The notes under the pieces are model-generated. The model had not been told where the DNA came from. It worked only from the letters and a program-made list of their open reading frames with translations, and did not search any database. Source: Oscheius tipulae (Eukaryota > Nematoda > Chromadorea > Rhabditida > Rhabditidae). Taken from it: 64,000 nucleotides of DNA. The translations under genes and the position numbers were made by a program. Shown here in pieces: positions 1 through 9,319 of the stretch. How positions within the stretch are numbered: the stretch's first letter is position 1; each line of letters starts with the position of its first letter. The DNA is taken from NCBI GenBank assembly GCA_037178975.1, contig JASJZH010000002.1, positions 248,001 through 312,000 of the forward strand, in the 5' to 3' direction.

Positions 1-61
1 CCACTACTGAAGCATTTAAAGTTAAGCTATTTATAGCTTAACTTTAAATGTTTCAGTAGTG
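1..61. repeat. 61-bp near-perfect palindrome (foldback element)
   Basis: The first half (ccactactga..., into gttaagctat) is followed almost at once by its reverse complement, ending cagtagtgg. Only about two positions mismatch and the loop is a few bases. Such palindromes are typical of foldback elements or short MITEs. The window edge prevents checking for a target duplication. Confidence 0.8.
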
Positions 62-806
62 GCATTGTATAATGTTGTTGTTTACCTAGGGCAGAAGGAT
101 AATCCGATGGGTCTGTAAATTTTTTATACAATGATATACCGTAGAAAAAGATGGCATTGTCAGATTTTTTTTAAAATGCGTAGTTTTGGCTCCACAGCTA
201 AAAACTGGGATGCCTTTATAGTTATGACGCGCACTGTATACCCATGCTCGATTCGATTCTTGGTTCTTATTATTGGAGAATCTCGGGAGACAGAGAGACA
301 TAAAGGCAGAGAGACAGAGAGATCGAGAGACAGTGGGACAGAAAGAAGTGAGACAGAGAGATAGAGAGACAGAGAGGCAGAGAAACATAGAGACCCTTTA
401 TCGCTCAATCAGTGCCTCCCCACTTCTCACAATCTGCTACTCTATCTCGCTTAGCCTCCGGGTTAGATCTGCTCTTTCTCAATTAGGTCCTAGTTTCTTC
501 CTTTCCACGCCCCCTTCCTCCCTTTTGACCCCTCTCATTGTTCAGCCGCGGGACTTGCGGCTGGATGATTTCATGATGATCTCTTGCTAGTGACCACGAC
601 AGTTCTCTGTTTCTGTGACTCTTTGTCTATCTGCTTGACTTGCTTTCGCCTAACTCCTTTTCCCAATGAGACCGATTGTAGTCCAGCTGCTTTTGACTCT
701 ATCCATTTCTTGACAAACATCCACGTCACATTGCTTACAGCTTTGTGCTGTTGACACAACCATTCTCCAGCATTTGTAAAAAAAGCATCCCAGATTATCT
801 AGAAAA
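62..806. other. Upstream region of the peptide GPCR; GAGACA low-complexity tract
   Basis: I see no supportable gene here. Positions 290-390 are an imperfect gagaca/gagaga tract of the kind found throughout this window. The rest is presumed 5' flanking DNA of the receptor that starts at 807. Confidence 0.5.
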
Positions 807-3110
807 ATGTCCAATTCCGAGCAACCCACTTCACTCGAAGAATACGTCTGGTGGGAAGAGAACTGTTCCATCATACCACCAGAAATTAGCAGGTGAGACA
901 GAGACAGGAGGATGACAGTCGCGTGGTCTCAAGCATTTTTCTCTCTTAATTAATCTTTTTTTCTCATCCAGCCTCGTAGACCCCTAGACCGTGGGTAAAT
1001 ATGGCTCTCGGTGGCTGCGAGCTAATATCCAGTGCAGCATAATTGAAAAGAACGCAACACGTGAGGGCCGTAACCATTTTCCAAGGAAGAAGGGAATAAG
1101 GGAGCAGAAACAAAACAGGAGGAAATGAGGTCCTGACTAAACCCATCTCGAAACAGTACAGGTAGGACCAATTTTCAGAATAATCATGGTCGGACTCTTC
1201 GGCGCCACTCTGGCTCTGCTCTCTGTCATCTTCAACTCTTTCCTCTTCATCGTCTTGATCAGCAATCATCGTCATCGCTCCTCTCACCTCATTTATCTCA
1301 CTTTTTTGGCCCTAGCTGACACATTTTTATCCGGTAATTTTGGTTTTTTGGGTCCGAAGTTCAACTTTTCAGCAGCCTACATTCTGCTCTTCTCTGTCAA
1401 CATGTACATGGATTACTTTGAGTCGGAAATATTAGCCGCAGCCTGGTGGGGGTAGAACATCTTTATTTCTTGCAGAATACCAAAACGTTAAGATACATGA
1501 GAATTGTCTTGACCATCTCACACGTCTTTATAAGCTTCTCTGCCTTTTTGATTGTGGCGGCGGCTTTTGAACGGTAAGGGTCTCTCTCTCTCTCTCTCTC
1601 TCATTCCATACCCGGATAATGTCATCTATTTTCATACCATTTTTGGCATGTTAGTCCTCGTCTCTTGCCGACGATTCTCTCGAAAGGAACACGCACACGA
1701 AAATGAAGGACCACAAATTGAATAATCGGCAGCGGGCAAAGGACCTTCAAAACAAAAAAAAGAGCGGCGAGGGCCGTCTCTCTTGAAATTGGAAAAGAGA
1801 ATAAAAACTAGAGGGATCGATGAAGATTGACCAGTTTTAGTTTCGTCACTAGTTCGAAGATCCACAACCAGTTTGCCAAGAGTCATCGTTTCGTGATCAG
1901 CTTCGGAGCCCTGGTCTTTGCATTTTTGGCAAAGTTTCCGATGTTCTTCGAAGTTCAGGTAGGAGACAGAGCGACGGAGTGGTTGAGAGACGGATAGGAA
2001 GTGATACAGCGTGGCAGAGAGCATTTCTTTTCTTCTTCAATCCCTTATAATTTTATCAGGTGATTCCCAACACTAACTGTACGGGTGTGACCTCATGGAC
2101 AGCTACAGTAGCCGAGTTCAGTGAAGAGGAGCCGTATAAAACTGTCTACAAAGTGAGTCTCTTTACTTATTTGTCAGAGCCTGCATGGCTATATCTCCGC
2201 TGGGGCTCTAGTGATAGTAAGGTGCTCTTCACAAAAACTTTTAGGCATAACTCGCTTTTGTTTCGTGGTCTCGGACAAACAAACAAACAAATAGACAGAC
2301 AGTCAGAGTGTACCACAGACGCCATCGCGCTTTAGATAGTAGAGGTCTTATGACCTTCGGATTTAAATACCTGTTTGGTTTTCTTAAGTCCAGTCATTCC
2401 AGTACTGGTTTCGCAACATCATCACAATCTTCTTGCCCTTCATTCTATGTTTCTACCTCAACTTTGCCATCATTCGTCGTCTCCGTGTTCAACATCAAGG
2501 AGCCAAGCTATTCCGCTTTGCTACTTCGGAGCACAGGGTACTTTCCACACATTCTTTTAATTACAAACTTTCAGCAAAATATCAGATCAGCAACTCTAAT
2601 GCTTGTGTTTGTAACCTTTACTTACCTGGCTTCAAATGTGCTCAATGTTGTCATCTACACTTGGGAGCTTATAAATAAGGTTAACAATTCTTTCCAGCAG
2701 TTGAAAGTGCTTTAGGACTCACTTATGTCACCGGAGCTGCGACCGTTCTATACACTCTGCACTGACTTGGTCTCACTGCTTACAGTAATCGCCAGGTCCT
2801 ATCACTGTCCTTGAATCTGTCTCCCTGCCTTCGTGTCTCTCTTTTTCTCTATCTCATCGACACTTTTCAGCTGTGCCAGACTCCCGATCTACATGGGCTG
2901 CAATGCCAGGATCCGAGCAGAAGTCCTTGACTTTTTGGAAAACTTGACGACCTTCAAGAGGATCCAGTGGGATATTGGAAAAGTGAGACATTCTTGAGTT
3001 TCATTAAATGTATTTCTTTAGTCAGCTGATTCTTCGCCGAAGGTCCGAAGATCTAGGCCGACTACTGTTCGGTATTGTGATACTGGGAATGGGTACATGA
3101 TCTATGAGGT
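807..3110 (+). CDS. Peptide-type (FMRFamide/FRPR-like) rhodopsin-family GPCR, with an apparent frameshift
   Basis: Ten exons can be built: 807-892, 1179-1333, 1373-1573, 1841-1958, 2060-2152, 2403-2537, 2575-2679, 2716-2795, 2871-2982 and 3022-3110. The short extracellular N-terminus contains an NCS glycosylation sequon. Helices 1 and 2 follow (LIYLTFLALAD), then AWW before helix 3. VAAAFER takes the DRY position, TDLVSLLTVIAS is helix 7, and a C-terminal tail ends the model. The ALAD and SLLTVI features resemble nematode FRPR neuropeptide receptors, which signal through G proteins at the plasma membrane. All junction phases agree except within exon 3: around the G5 run at 1447-1451 the frame stops at TAG, and helix 3 continues in another frame (net one base missing). 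The gene is either a recent pseudogene or carries a sequence error. The last exon may extend past 3110 or read through to a stop near 3221. Confidence 0.7.
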
Positions 3111-3719
3111 GAGTCAGCACGATTTGTGTATTGTTAAAGCTAGCTATGACCGTCCCTTTAGTCTATACCTAGATAGATTTGAGACAAAGAGGCAGGATGA
3201 CAGAGAGAAACGATAAAAAGTTAAGACAAAGCAGCCTGATGAGCTGGAATTCGTGGCAGTTGTGAGTTTCATTAGAAAACTGGTACAGGGCAGTTTGCTT
3301 TGTTTTATACCGGATGTTTCATCTTTAGATTATCGTTTTTCAAAGTCTGCGAAATTTTCTTTTCGGGTTCCGTTTGATAGATATAAATTTCTAGTGAAGA
3401 CACAGGGAGACAGTAGCAAAAACTATTTCCAGCCAGCCCGACTCGGCTCTCCTCGTCTCCGAACAGTTGGAACCGGGATAGACAAGATCGTCCTCTCTGT
3501 GGCGATGGGAGCAGCTCCAAGGACACCGTCCCCCTTCAGCACAGAAATGAACATATTGTTGCCGAAATAAACTTCCTATGCACTGTTTCTCTTTGCGGCT
3601 TCCCCGGATCATAATAGGATTCAAGCTTCAAGTTTTCGCTCGCGCTTTTTAGCCGCCCTTATCTTCTCTTTCATCCAGTCCCGGCCCAGTTCACATTTCA
3701 GCTTTCTCTAATCAGGCTA
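3111..3719. other. Intergenic stretch between the GPCR and the pseudo-astacin
   Basis: Nothing recognisable was found. Open frames at 3253-3570 show no domain and no splice logic. The start codon at 3720 follows a T/C-rich stretch that could serve as a splice or trans-splice acceptor. Confidence 0.35.
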
Positions 3720-4913
3720 ATGTCTCTCCGACTACTAGTGGACATTCTTTTTTGGATGATTTTGGTACAGAATGTGCTGGGATGTGTGGGGAAGGACTGT
3801 AAGCCGAAGGTTTGTCTCTATGTCTCTGTCTCTGTTTCTGTCTCTGCCTCTTTCAATCTGAGGTCTTTTAGGCTCGAGCTGCTCCAACCCTCACGGGAAA
3901 CACTCTAGATGATCCTTCTCCTGGACTCATAACACGGTAACTTTCTCAACTTTCATCGAACGTACTGATTTAGAAAGTCTATCCAAACCGTGTTCCTCTG
4001 GCCCTCACTGTCCGACAGTGAGAAGACGATTGTAAGAGATGCTTTCTTCCAGATTGGCAGGCGAACCTGTGTCCAATTCCAGGAACAGGTAGATTCTAAG
4101 AACTTTGTCAAATGATACAGGAAGTTCAGGAATTCAAGCCGTGGTACCATGCTGACAGGTGGGATGCCGACAAGCCGTATGTTCTCATAAGGAAAAGTAA
4201 GAAGTATGCTGGTCAGTTTCAGTTGTTGATATGACAAAAAGTTTTAGCTTATTCGGACAACAAAGTCGAGGGACTAGTAGATAGAACAGTTCTCTACCTG
4301 CCTGAGTCAGTTTTTCAACAAGAGTCGTTCAACCATTCGAGAGGTGCCGTCATGGAGCAGCTTGTCAGATTCATGGGTGAGTGAAAGAAAGACAAAGATA
4401 CAGAGAGACAGAGATAGAGAGACATAGAGGCACTGGCTTCCAGGTCTCAAACGTGAGCTGAACCGTCCCGATGCCTCGTCCTACATCCAGCCGGTCAGCC
4501 CTGTACCTCTCTCTGTCCTTCCCCAATTCAATCCAATCCAGCTGGAGTGGCCTTTCGACCCAGAAAGCATCACCGTCCCCCTATGGGCCAGAGAAAAGTA
4601 AATCAATCACTCTGTCAAACCAAGTTCTGTCTCAGGTACCGTTTGACCCAGTACTGTCCGGCCAGAAATGATGCTGACATTGGAGCTGGGCAAAGAGTCG
4701 GTCTTCTCACAAGGTTTGTCATTTTTCATCTTCAGAACATTGCAACTTAGATGGGACACGATAAAGCTAAACAGCATGTACTGTCCAGACAAGGTTGGAC
4801 TTGCCGACGCACACAAGGGGCCATGTGTCATTCCCAGAGCCAAAGATCAGGACGAGTTCAGGAAAAGGGTCTGGGCTTACCGGAAGCTCCTGAATAAGCA
4901 GAAAAACCATTGA
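3720..4913 (+). CDS. Secreted astacin-fold protein with every catalytic residue replaced (pseudo-astacin)
   Basis: Eight exons (3720-3809, 3872-3936, 3974-4088, 4121-4211, 4248-4376, 4444-4597, 4636-4713, 4736-4913) sum to exactly 900 nt, giving an intact 299-residue protein. Residues 1-21 are a signal peptide ending ...QNVLG. The mature part follows the astacin (M12A) pattern. It begins with VFLWPSL and RRTCVQF, and contains MGLKRELNRPDASSYI, which aligns with the family's GFxHExxRxDRDxYI. It ends with GAGQRVGLL and LNSMYCPDK. Against HExxHxxGFxH, the three zinc-binding histidines read E, R and R, and the catalytic glutamate reads Q. The Met-turn SxMHY reads SITVP. The Cys42-Cys198 disulfide partners appear kept, while the Cys64-Cys84 pair is missing. 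Proteolysis is therefore not expected; a binding, decoy or structural extracellular role is an inference. A possible AATAAA signal lies at 4923. Confidence 0.85.
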
Positions 4914-4989
4914 AGAGAATTTAATAAATCTATTATAAAGAAGCAGGTCACAATAAGTTTAAAAAGTCACGACCGCTATTTCGTCGTCA

Positions 4990-5110
4990 ACTTTTAAGGT
5001 CAAAACAGTGATTTTACTGCATTTCGATGTTTGCAAAGTTTTAGCACGAACCAAAACCTACAACTTTGCAGAGCATCAATTTCTTTGGAAACTACTCTTT
5101 GGACCCGAAA
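4990..5110. repeat. Copy of the 'tgcaaagttgtag' hairpin repeat
   Basis: Arms gtttgcaaagttttag and ctacaactttgcagagc face each other across about 14 bases. The same hairpin recurs at 14525, 16590, 39345, 50470 and 58215, which marks a dispersed foldback family. Confidence 0.7.
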
Positions 5111-5254
5111 AAAGCTCCCAGAGAAAAGAGCCACATTGGACTCGGTTAGTACTTGGATGGAATTTTCTGGAAAATACAAGCGACTTTTGGGCTATCTCAC
5201 TTCTTGTTAGACCTGTACTTATTCGTCTCTGCCATTCGTTTGTGTCCCGTCGTT

Positions 5255-5640
5255 CTCCAGGTGGTCAGGTCCTCAGGGCTACGATGACCTCGGGCCAGCG
5301 TTGTCCGCTAACGAAAAAGATCAGACAGCAGAAGATGAGCATCGAGATCAGACTGATGTGCGACCAAGTTCAGACCCTCTTGTCTCCTCTAGCCTCTTCG
5401 GCGTCTGACTCTTGGCCAACCCTCCGGAACTTAGTCTCAGGGTTGCCTGTCTCGCTCTGCTGCTTGTTCTTCTAGAGAACAGCTGACGTACTCTTCGCTT
5501 TGAGAGATCCTGGCAGGGCATCCGGGTCATACTGGACCGGTCCGATTTGCTCATAGTTTTCCATTCTGTCTTGAAGAAGAATAACCGTCTGAGTCTGGCA
5601 GAGCTGAAGTCAATGATCAAAATGCATCAGTAATAGCATT
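5255..5640 (+). other. Unresolved coding-like segment
   Basis: Two overlapping frames here stay open with plausible composition. One continues across a possible 42-bp intron (about 5434-5475). Another ends with KKNNRLSLAELKSMIKMHQ and a stop at 5632. I could not join these into one convincing model or recognise a domain. This may be a small gene, or a fragment left by the kinase remnant downstream. Confidence 0.25.
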
Positions 5641-6315
5641 GCGTCTATCCTCTATGTATTTTCGCAGTTTTCTCGCTCCCAATATTTCTTACGCTCTTCC
5701 AAATACAAACATTGAAAAGCGTGCTCTTTACCTAGAATTTCAACAAAAACTTCCTATCAAAGACGCCAACATTGCAAAGGACACCACTTGGAGACTGAAT
5801 GGATCACCCCCTCCCAAAGGACTATGGAGAACTCCACGTCGGAGCCACCTCGCACCGCCCGACGAGTCTTCTAGCTCCGCACAGTCAGAAAGCTGCTCAA
5901 TTCTATGATCGGGATACGCAGGATCAAGACTCGGGAACAGGGGGCCATGAAACTCGACGCTACAGGTTAGTACGAAGAAGAGCAAGGTCAAGGGAGGGTG
6001 TGATACTAGTGAAAAGGGTTTCGGAAGAGTTGCAGAGCAAGGAAGCGGGATCAAAGGACAGCAATGTGAAGACGGGGGAAGTGAACAGGATGATCCGAAG
6101 GATAGAGACGAAATAACAGCAGAGAGATAAATTAAAAGAAAGAGAGCTGATTTTTAGTGAAAGGAACATGTTACTTTTGCACCTTTACTTTTGAAAACAT
6201 ACTACTCTGGGTCTGTCCCTGTCTGTCACTGTCTTCCTGTCCCTCTATTTCTCTACCTCTGTCTCTCTGCCTTTCTATTTCTCTGTCTTTTCAGTAATAA
6301 AGTGCTTTCTTCCAG

Positions 6316-6625
6316 ATAGAAAATACTCAAAATAATCGGTTTCGGGAGCTTTGGGGGACGTCTACCGGGTGCCTTTTTCAGAGCATAGTCAAGACTACGC
6401 GATGAAAACCGAGTCTTGTGATGGGTATCGACACCTGCTTCGACTGGAAGTAGATGTCCAGGTTCCGACTCTAATGGAGAAGCTACCGGCTGACAAGAAA
6501 AACTGTCCAAGTCGTAAACGTCATGTGGTACAGAAGGGTGATGACAATCGTAGCGAAACTCGCGTTACAAGTATTTTTACTTCAGTGACCAGCTTCTTAT
6601 CACTTCCATTTGCTTTTATCCTTTA
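6316..6625 (+). pseudogene. Fragment of a TTBK/CK1-type protein kinase, frameshifted in the glycine loop
   Basis: Conceptual translation gives the start of a casein-kinase-1/tau-tubulin-kinase domain: KILKIIGFGSFG, then DVYRV, then YAMKTE carrying the ATP-binding lysine, then HLLRLEVDV. The GFGSFG and DVYRV parts lie in different frames because of one extra G in the ggggg run at 6353-6357. About 60 further residues follow to a stop at 6623. Neither the catalytic loop (HRD) nor DFG appears downstream on this strand. Nematodes carry a large expansion of this kinase family, so broken copies are expected. An exon at about 5799-5970 with no known domain may belong to the same former gene. Confidence 0.6.
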
Positions 6626-7303
6626 ACTGTTTGACAGCGTCAAATAGAATAGACTCCTTTGTGAGTTTTGCGACGTTGGTCAGGGCCGGTTTCACGCATC
6701 TACTGTCACAAGCTACAAACAGAAATTGAATACTAGTCATGCGACTGGCACCAACAGACATGATCCCACAATCCAGTGGTTGTCCAATAAAACACCTAGG
6801 TTCAGTTTTGACAAAAATGTATGAAGCTATCCTTGTTACTCCTTGAAAACAGTAGGGAAAATACGGGTACGGTAGCTTTGAAAAGTATCTCCATAAGATA
6901 TTTGTCTGATCCCAGGAACTATGAAAGAGCTCTCCTGACTTTGAAGCGATATGTGCATGTAGTACGGTGTGAACTGCGGCAACTTTAATATTTTTCAAAG
7001 CTACCCAGTAATCCTGCTTGACTCCAGCGATAATCGATTCTATCCAAACCATATTTTTGCTCTGACTCTCTCACCCCTTCTTTCGATTCGAGACTAGGAT
7101 CTGTGCTAGTCCCGAGCAACCAAGGTTCGAAGACTCTCAGTCTACCCTCCGAGGGCCTGATCGGGATTAAAAAAATCAGGATGTGGAGACTGAAAGTAAT
7201 GACTTAAAATAGGAGAATTGGGGGTTTAAGAGTTCAAAAACCGCAAGTCTCCTCATTAGTAGCTTTTCTCTCTCCCAACTGCTTATTTTCAAACTACTTT
7301 CAG
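6626..7303 (-). other. Unrecognised stretch with one 150-codon open frame
   Basis: The minus strand is open from 7052 to 6600. The conceptual product starts MVWIESIIAGVKQDYW, is fairly rich in Trp and Cys, and contains no motif I recognise. It has no clear acceptor or neighbouring exons. It could be a gene fragment or chance. Confidence 0.2.
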
Positions 7304-7564
7304 GAGCCACCTTACGACAAGGATGCCTTTCCATGTGAATCGTCTGTGGATGTACTGGAGAGACTTCCATGCATCAAGGGTTGCCCAACAGTCGCTCTTA
7401 TTGTTACGGCTACTATTGCTGCTAGCGTCTGTGTCTTTCTGTCCCTTTGTCACTCAAGTCTCTTTGTCCCTCTCTCTGTCTCTCAAAAGGACTGTCCTGT
7501 CAGACAACAGTTCCCCTCTAGTCCGTTTCTTTTCCAGAGACAGAGGAACATCCATTTGATCTGA
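7304..7564 (+). CDS. Possible terminal exon(s) encoding a transmembrane segment
   Basis: After a good acceptor (ctactttcag) an 87-codon frame runs to a TGA at 7562. It reads EPPYDKDAFPCESS, then a Cys-containing stretch, then a hydrophobic helix (TVALIVTATIAASVCVF), then a tail. A CT-rich intron (about 7430-7487) could be spliced out of the second half. Upstream exons were not found, and the kinase remnant before it is not an obvious partner. The product is unknown. Confidence 0.3.
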   Translation, partial: EPPYDKDAFPCESSVDVLERLPCIKGCPTVALIVTATIAASVCVFLSLCHSSLFVPLSVSQKDCPVRQQFPSSPFLFQRQRNIHLI

Positions 7565-7859
7565 GGTGTCATTTGTTTCTTCCAAAAGTTTGTTCTTCTC
7601 CCGATAGCAGAATATAATCAATCTCGATAGATAAGGCTCTCAGTGTTAAAGTTGCGGTGGTCTGTGGACGGACGTTTATGCTGATTTGTGAGAGGTTTTA
7701 ACAGTTACGGCGATAAAATAAAGGTAAAGTTTGACCCGTAAAGAGCGAGCTCAATTGCATGCGCGTACAGCCTGAGGGGCCAGTTCGAGTAGGCTTACGT
7801 TCTAAGCTGGACAGGTGTCAAATTTGACTTCAAGAACGCCTTATCTCCGTAGCAAGCTA

Positions 7860-7975
7860 TTACCAATTTACCGACCTCTGAGTGAATGGAAGCGGGGCGG
7901 GGTTTGAACTTGGGACTCTTAAATAAACGCCGGCGCTCCTGCCACTGCGCCAACTTGCTTCCTAGGGCGAGAGTT
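7860..7975 (-). repeat. tRNA-derived SINE-like repeat, family 2
   Basis: Read on the minus strand it has a tRNA-like 5' box (ttggcgcagtggcaggagcg) and a B-box-like stretch (cccaagttcaaaccccgc). Nearly the same arrangement recurs on the plus strand at about 45265-45360, and more weakly at 26870-26950. It is not a functional tRNA because the stems do not close. Confidence 0.5.
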
Positions 7976-8174
7976 AGACCGAAGTTAGTGGTTGATATTG
8001 ACCCAAAACATCAAAAATCCCTAACCATGTGCTCCCACATTCCTCCTCCTTGTTTATTTACTGTTTCTTTGTTTCCTCGCGTCTCCTCCTCGTCGAAAAA
8101 GGTGTCATTCGACTCCCCCGTAGAAGGGCCCCGGACGATTATAAACCTAGTCAAACAACACCGAAGATCTCGTC

Positions 8175-8182
8175 TATAAAAG
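8175..8182 (+). promoter_or_regulatory. TATA box of the small secreted-protein gene
   Basis: TATAAAAG lies 30-37 bases before the ATG at 8212. This spacing fits a short-leader transcript. Confidence 0.5.
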
Positions 8183-8211
8183 GAAACTGTTTCTGTCCTG
8201 ATTCTCTGAAA

Positions 8212-9177
8212 ATGGCATATTTCTGGCTATTGCTAGCCTCGACTTATATGATGGCCGAAGCGATGAATCACTGCGGATGGAGCACATCTCCAGGTGAGCT
8301 TACTAAATTAAAGTAACAGTATACCGCCTGTGCAATATCTCTGTTATTTAGTGTGTGTAATGGCTAAACTCGTGCATTTTTGGCGATAAGGGTGCGAGCT
8401 CGAGCCCGCGTGGCACAGTCGGTTGTATAGCGCTCCGACTACAAATCAACACGAATTGGGCTAGATCTTTTTGTACTTTGGCGAAACTCTAAAAAAAGCA
8501 CTTTTAGAAAGTTTTGCATTAGTAGTTGTTTGAAAAAACATCATTTTTCACAATATGCGTTTTCCCGCGGGTCTATCTGATTTGAGCGCCGAATTCAAAC
8601 GGGGGAACCGATACACTCTCGCATTAACTATTGTGTTTTTCAGGAAAAAAAAACAATTCAGACGGAAAAGGTTGGGCCGGGCCAAAATCTTTCTACTGCC
8701 AAGACGCTAAAAATGTAATCTTGACCTCTAAATGACTGATTTCTGTACCCTGAGATATGTTTCAGCCCGTCCCGAGGCGCAGGGCGGAAGCGGGGCGCGC
8801 AATCGGCCTTGCATAAGGCGCATGTCTGGTGTTTTTCTTCGTAACCGAACTGTCTCTTTTCGATATTGACGGCTGTTGCCGAGCTCACTTCCCCTACATT
8901 GCTCAGGCTGACACTCCCAGAGAACGAGTCTGGGCAGCTGAAGATTTCTGCAAATGTCTGAAGAAAACTATCATGGCCAAGTTCGTTTCCTTTTCATCAT
9001 GGAAATTCAAATTTCAGCGTGGAAATTAAGATTCGAATGAGGACAAATCAGGTCTGTGACATTCGTACTTTGGAGCGACGTACTGAGGGAAGACTCCCGA
9101 CTCCTTTTTTGAAATCTGTGAGCAAAATGTTCAGAACGAAGAAAGGTCACGACGAAGAAGACTACTTATACGATTAA
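8212..9177 (+). CDS. Novel small secreted protein (128 aa)
   Basis: Four exons (8212-8293, 8644-8714, 8907-8980, 9018-9177) have consistent phases and sum to 387 nt. The product begins with a signal peptide (MAYFWLLLASTYMMAEA). A short mature region follows with Cys at HCGW, FYCQD, FCKCL and QVCDI, that is five cysteines. The C-terminus is very acidic, ending DEEDYLYD after a basic stretch (KMFRTKKGHDEE). I recognise no family. It could be a secreted effector, a hormone-like protein or a cuticle-associated protein, but nothing in the sequence decides. Intron 1 holds a SINE-like repeat. An alternative acceptor for exon 3 (8766) opens a frame with a stop, so I prefer 8907. Confidence 0.6.
8390..8625 (+). 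repeat. tRNA-derived SINE, family 1 (copy in an intron)
   Basis: The head resembles a tRNA (gtggcacagtcggttgtata, then gcgctccgactacaaatc). The tail contains cgggtctatctgatttg and the core gcgccgaattcaaacggggg. The same head and tail are found inverted at 44150-44385, and the tail again at 28700-28730. Confidence 0.65.
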
Positions 9178-9319
9178 TTGATACCAGGATCAGTATTTTT
9201 GTATTGTAACACTGTACCATCTTGACTGTCTACGATAAGTACAGTCAGACTTGTTAACTTCGGGTGAGTCGCGCCGCAGCCTCATGGAACGGGAATCCAC
9301 GGGCTCCAAATCAAACCTA

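Noticed and set aside
1632..2024. Minus-strand 130-codon open frame
   Set aside because: It is antisense to the GPCR exon 1841-1958 and has no domain; treated as a shadow.
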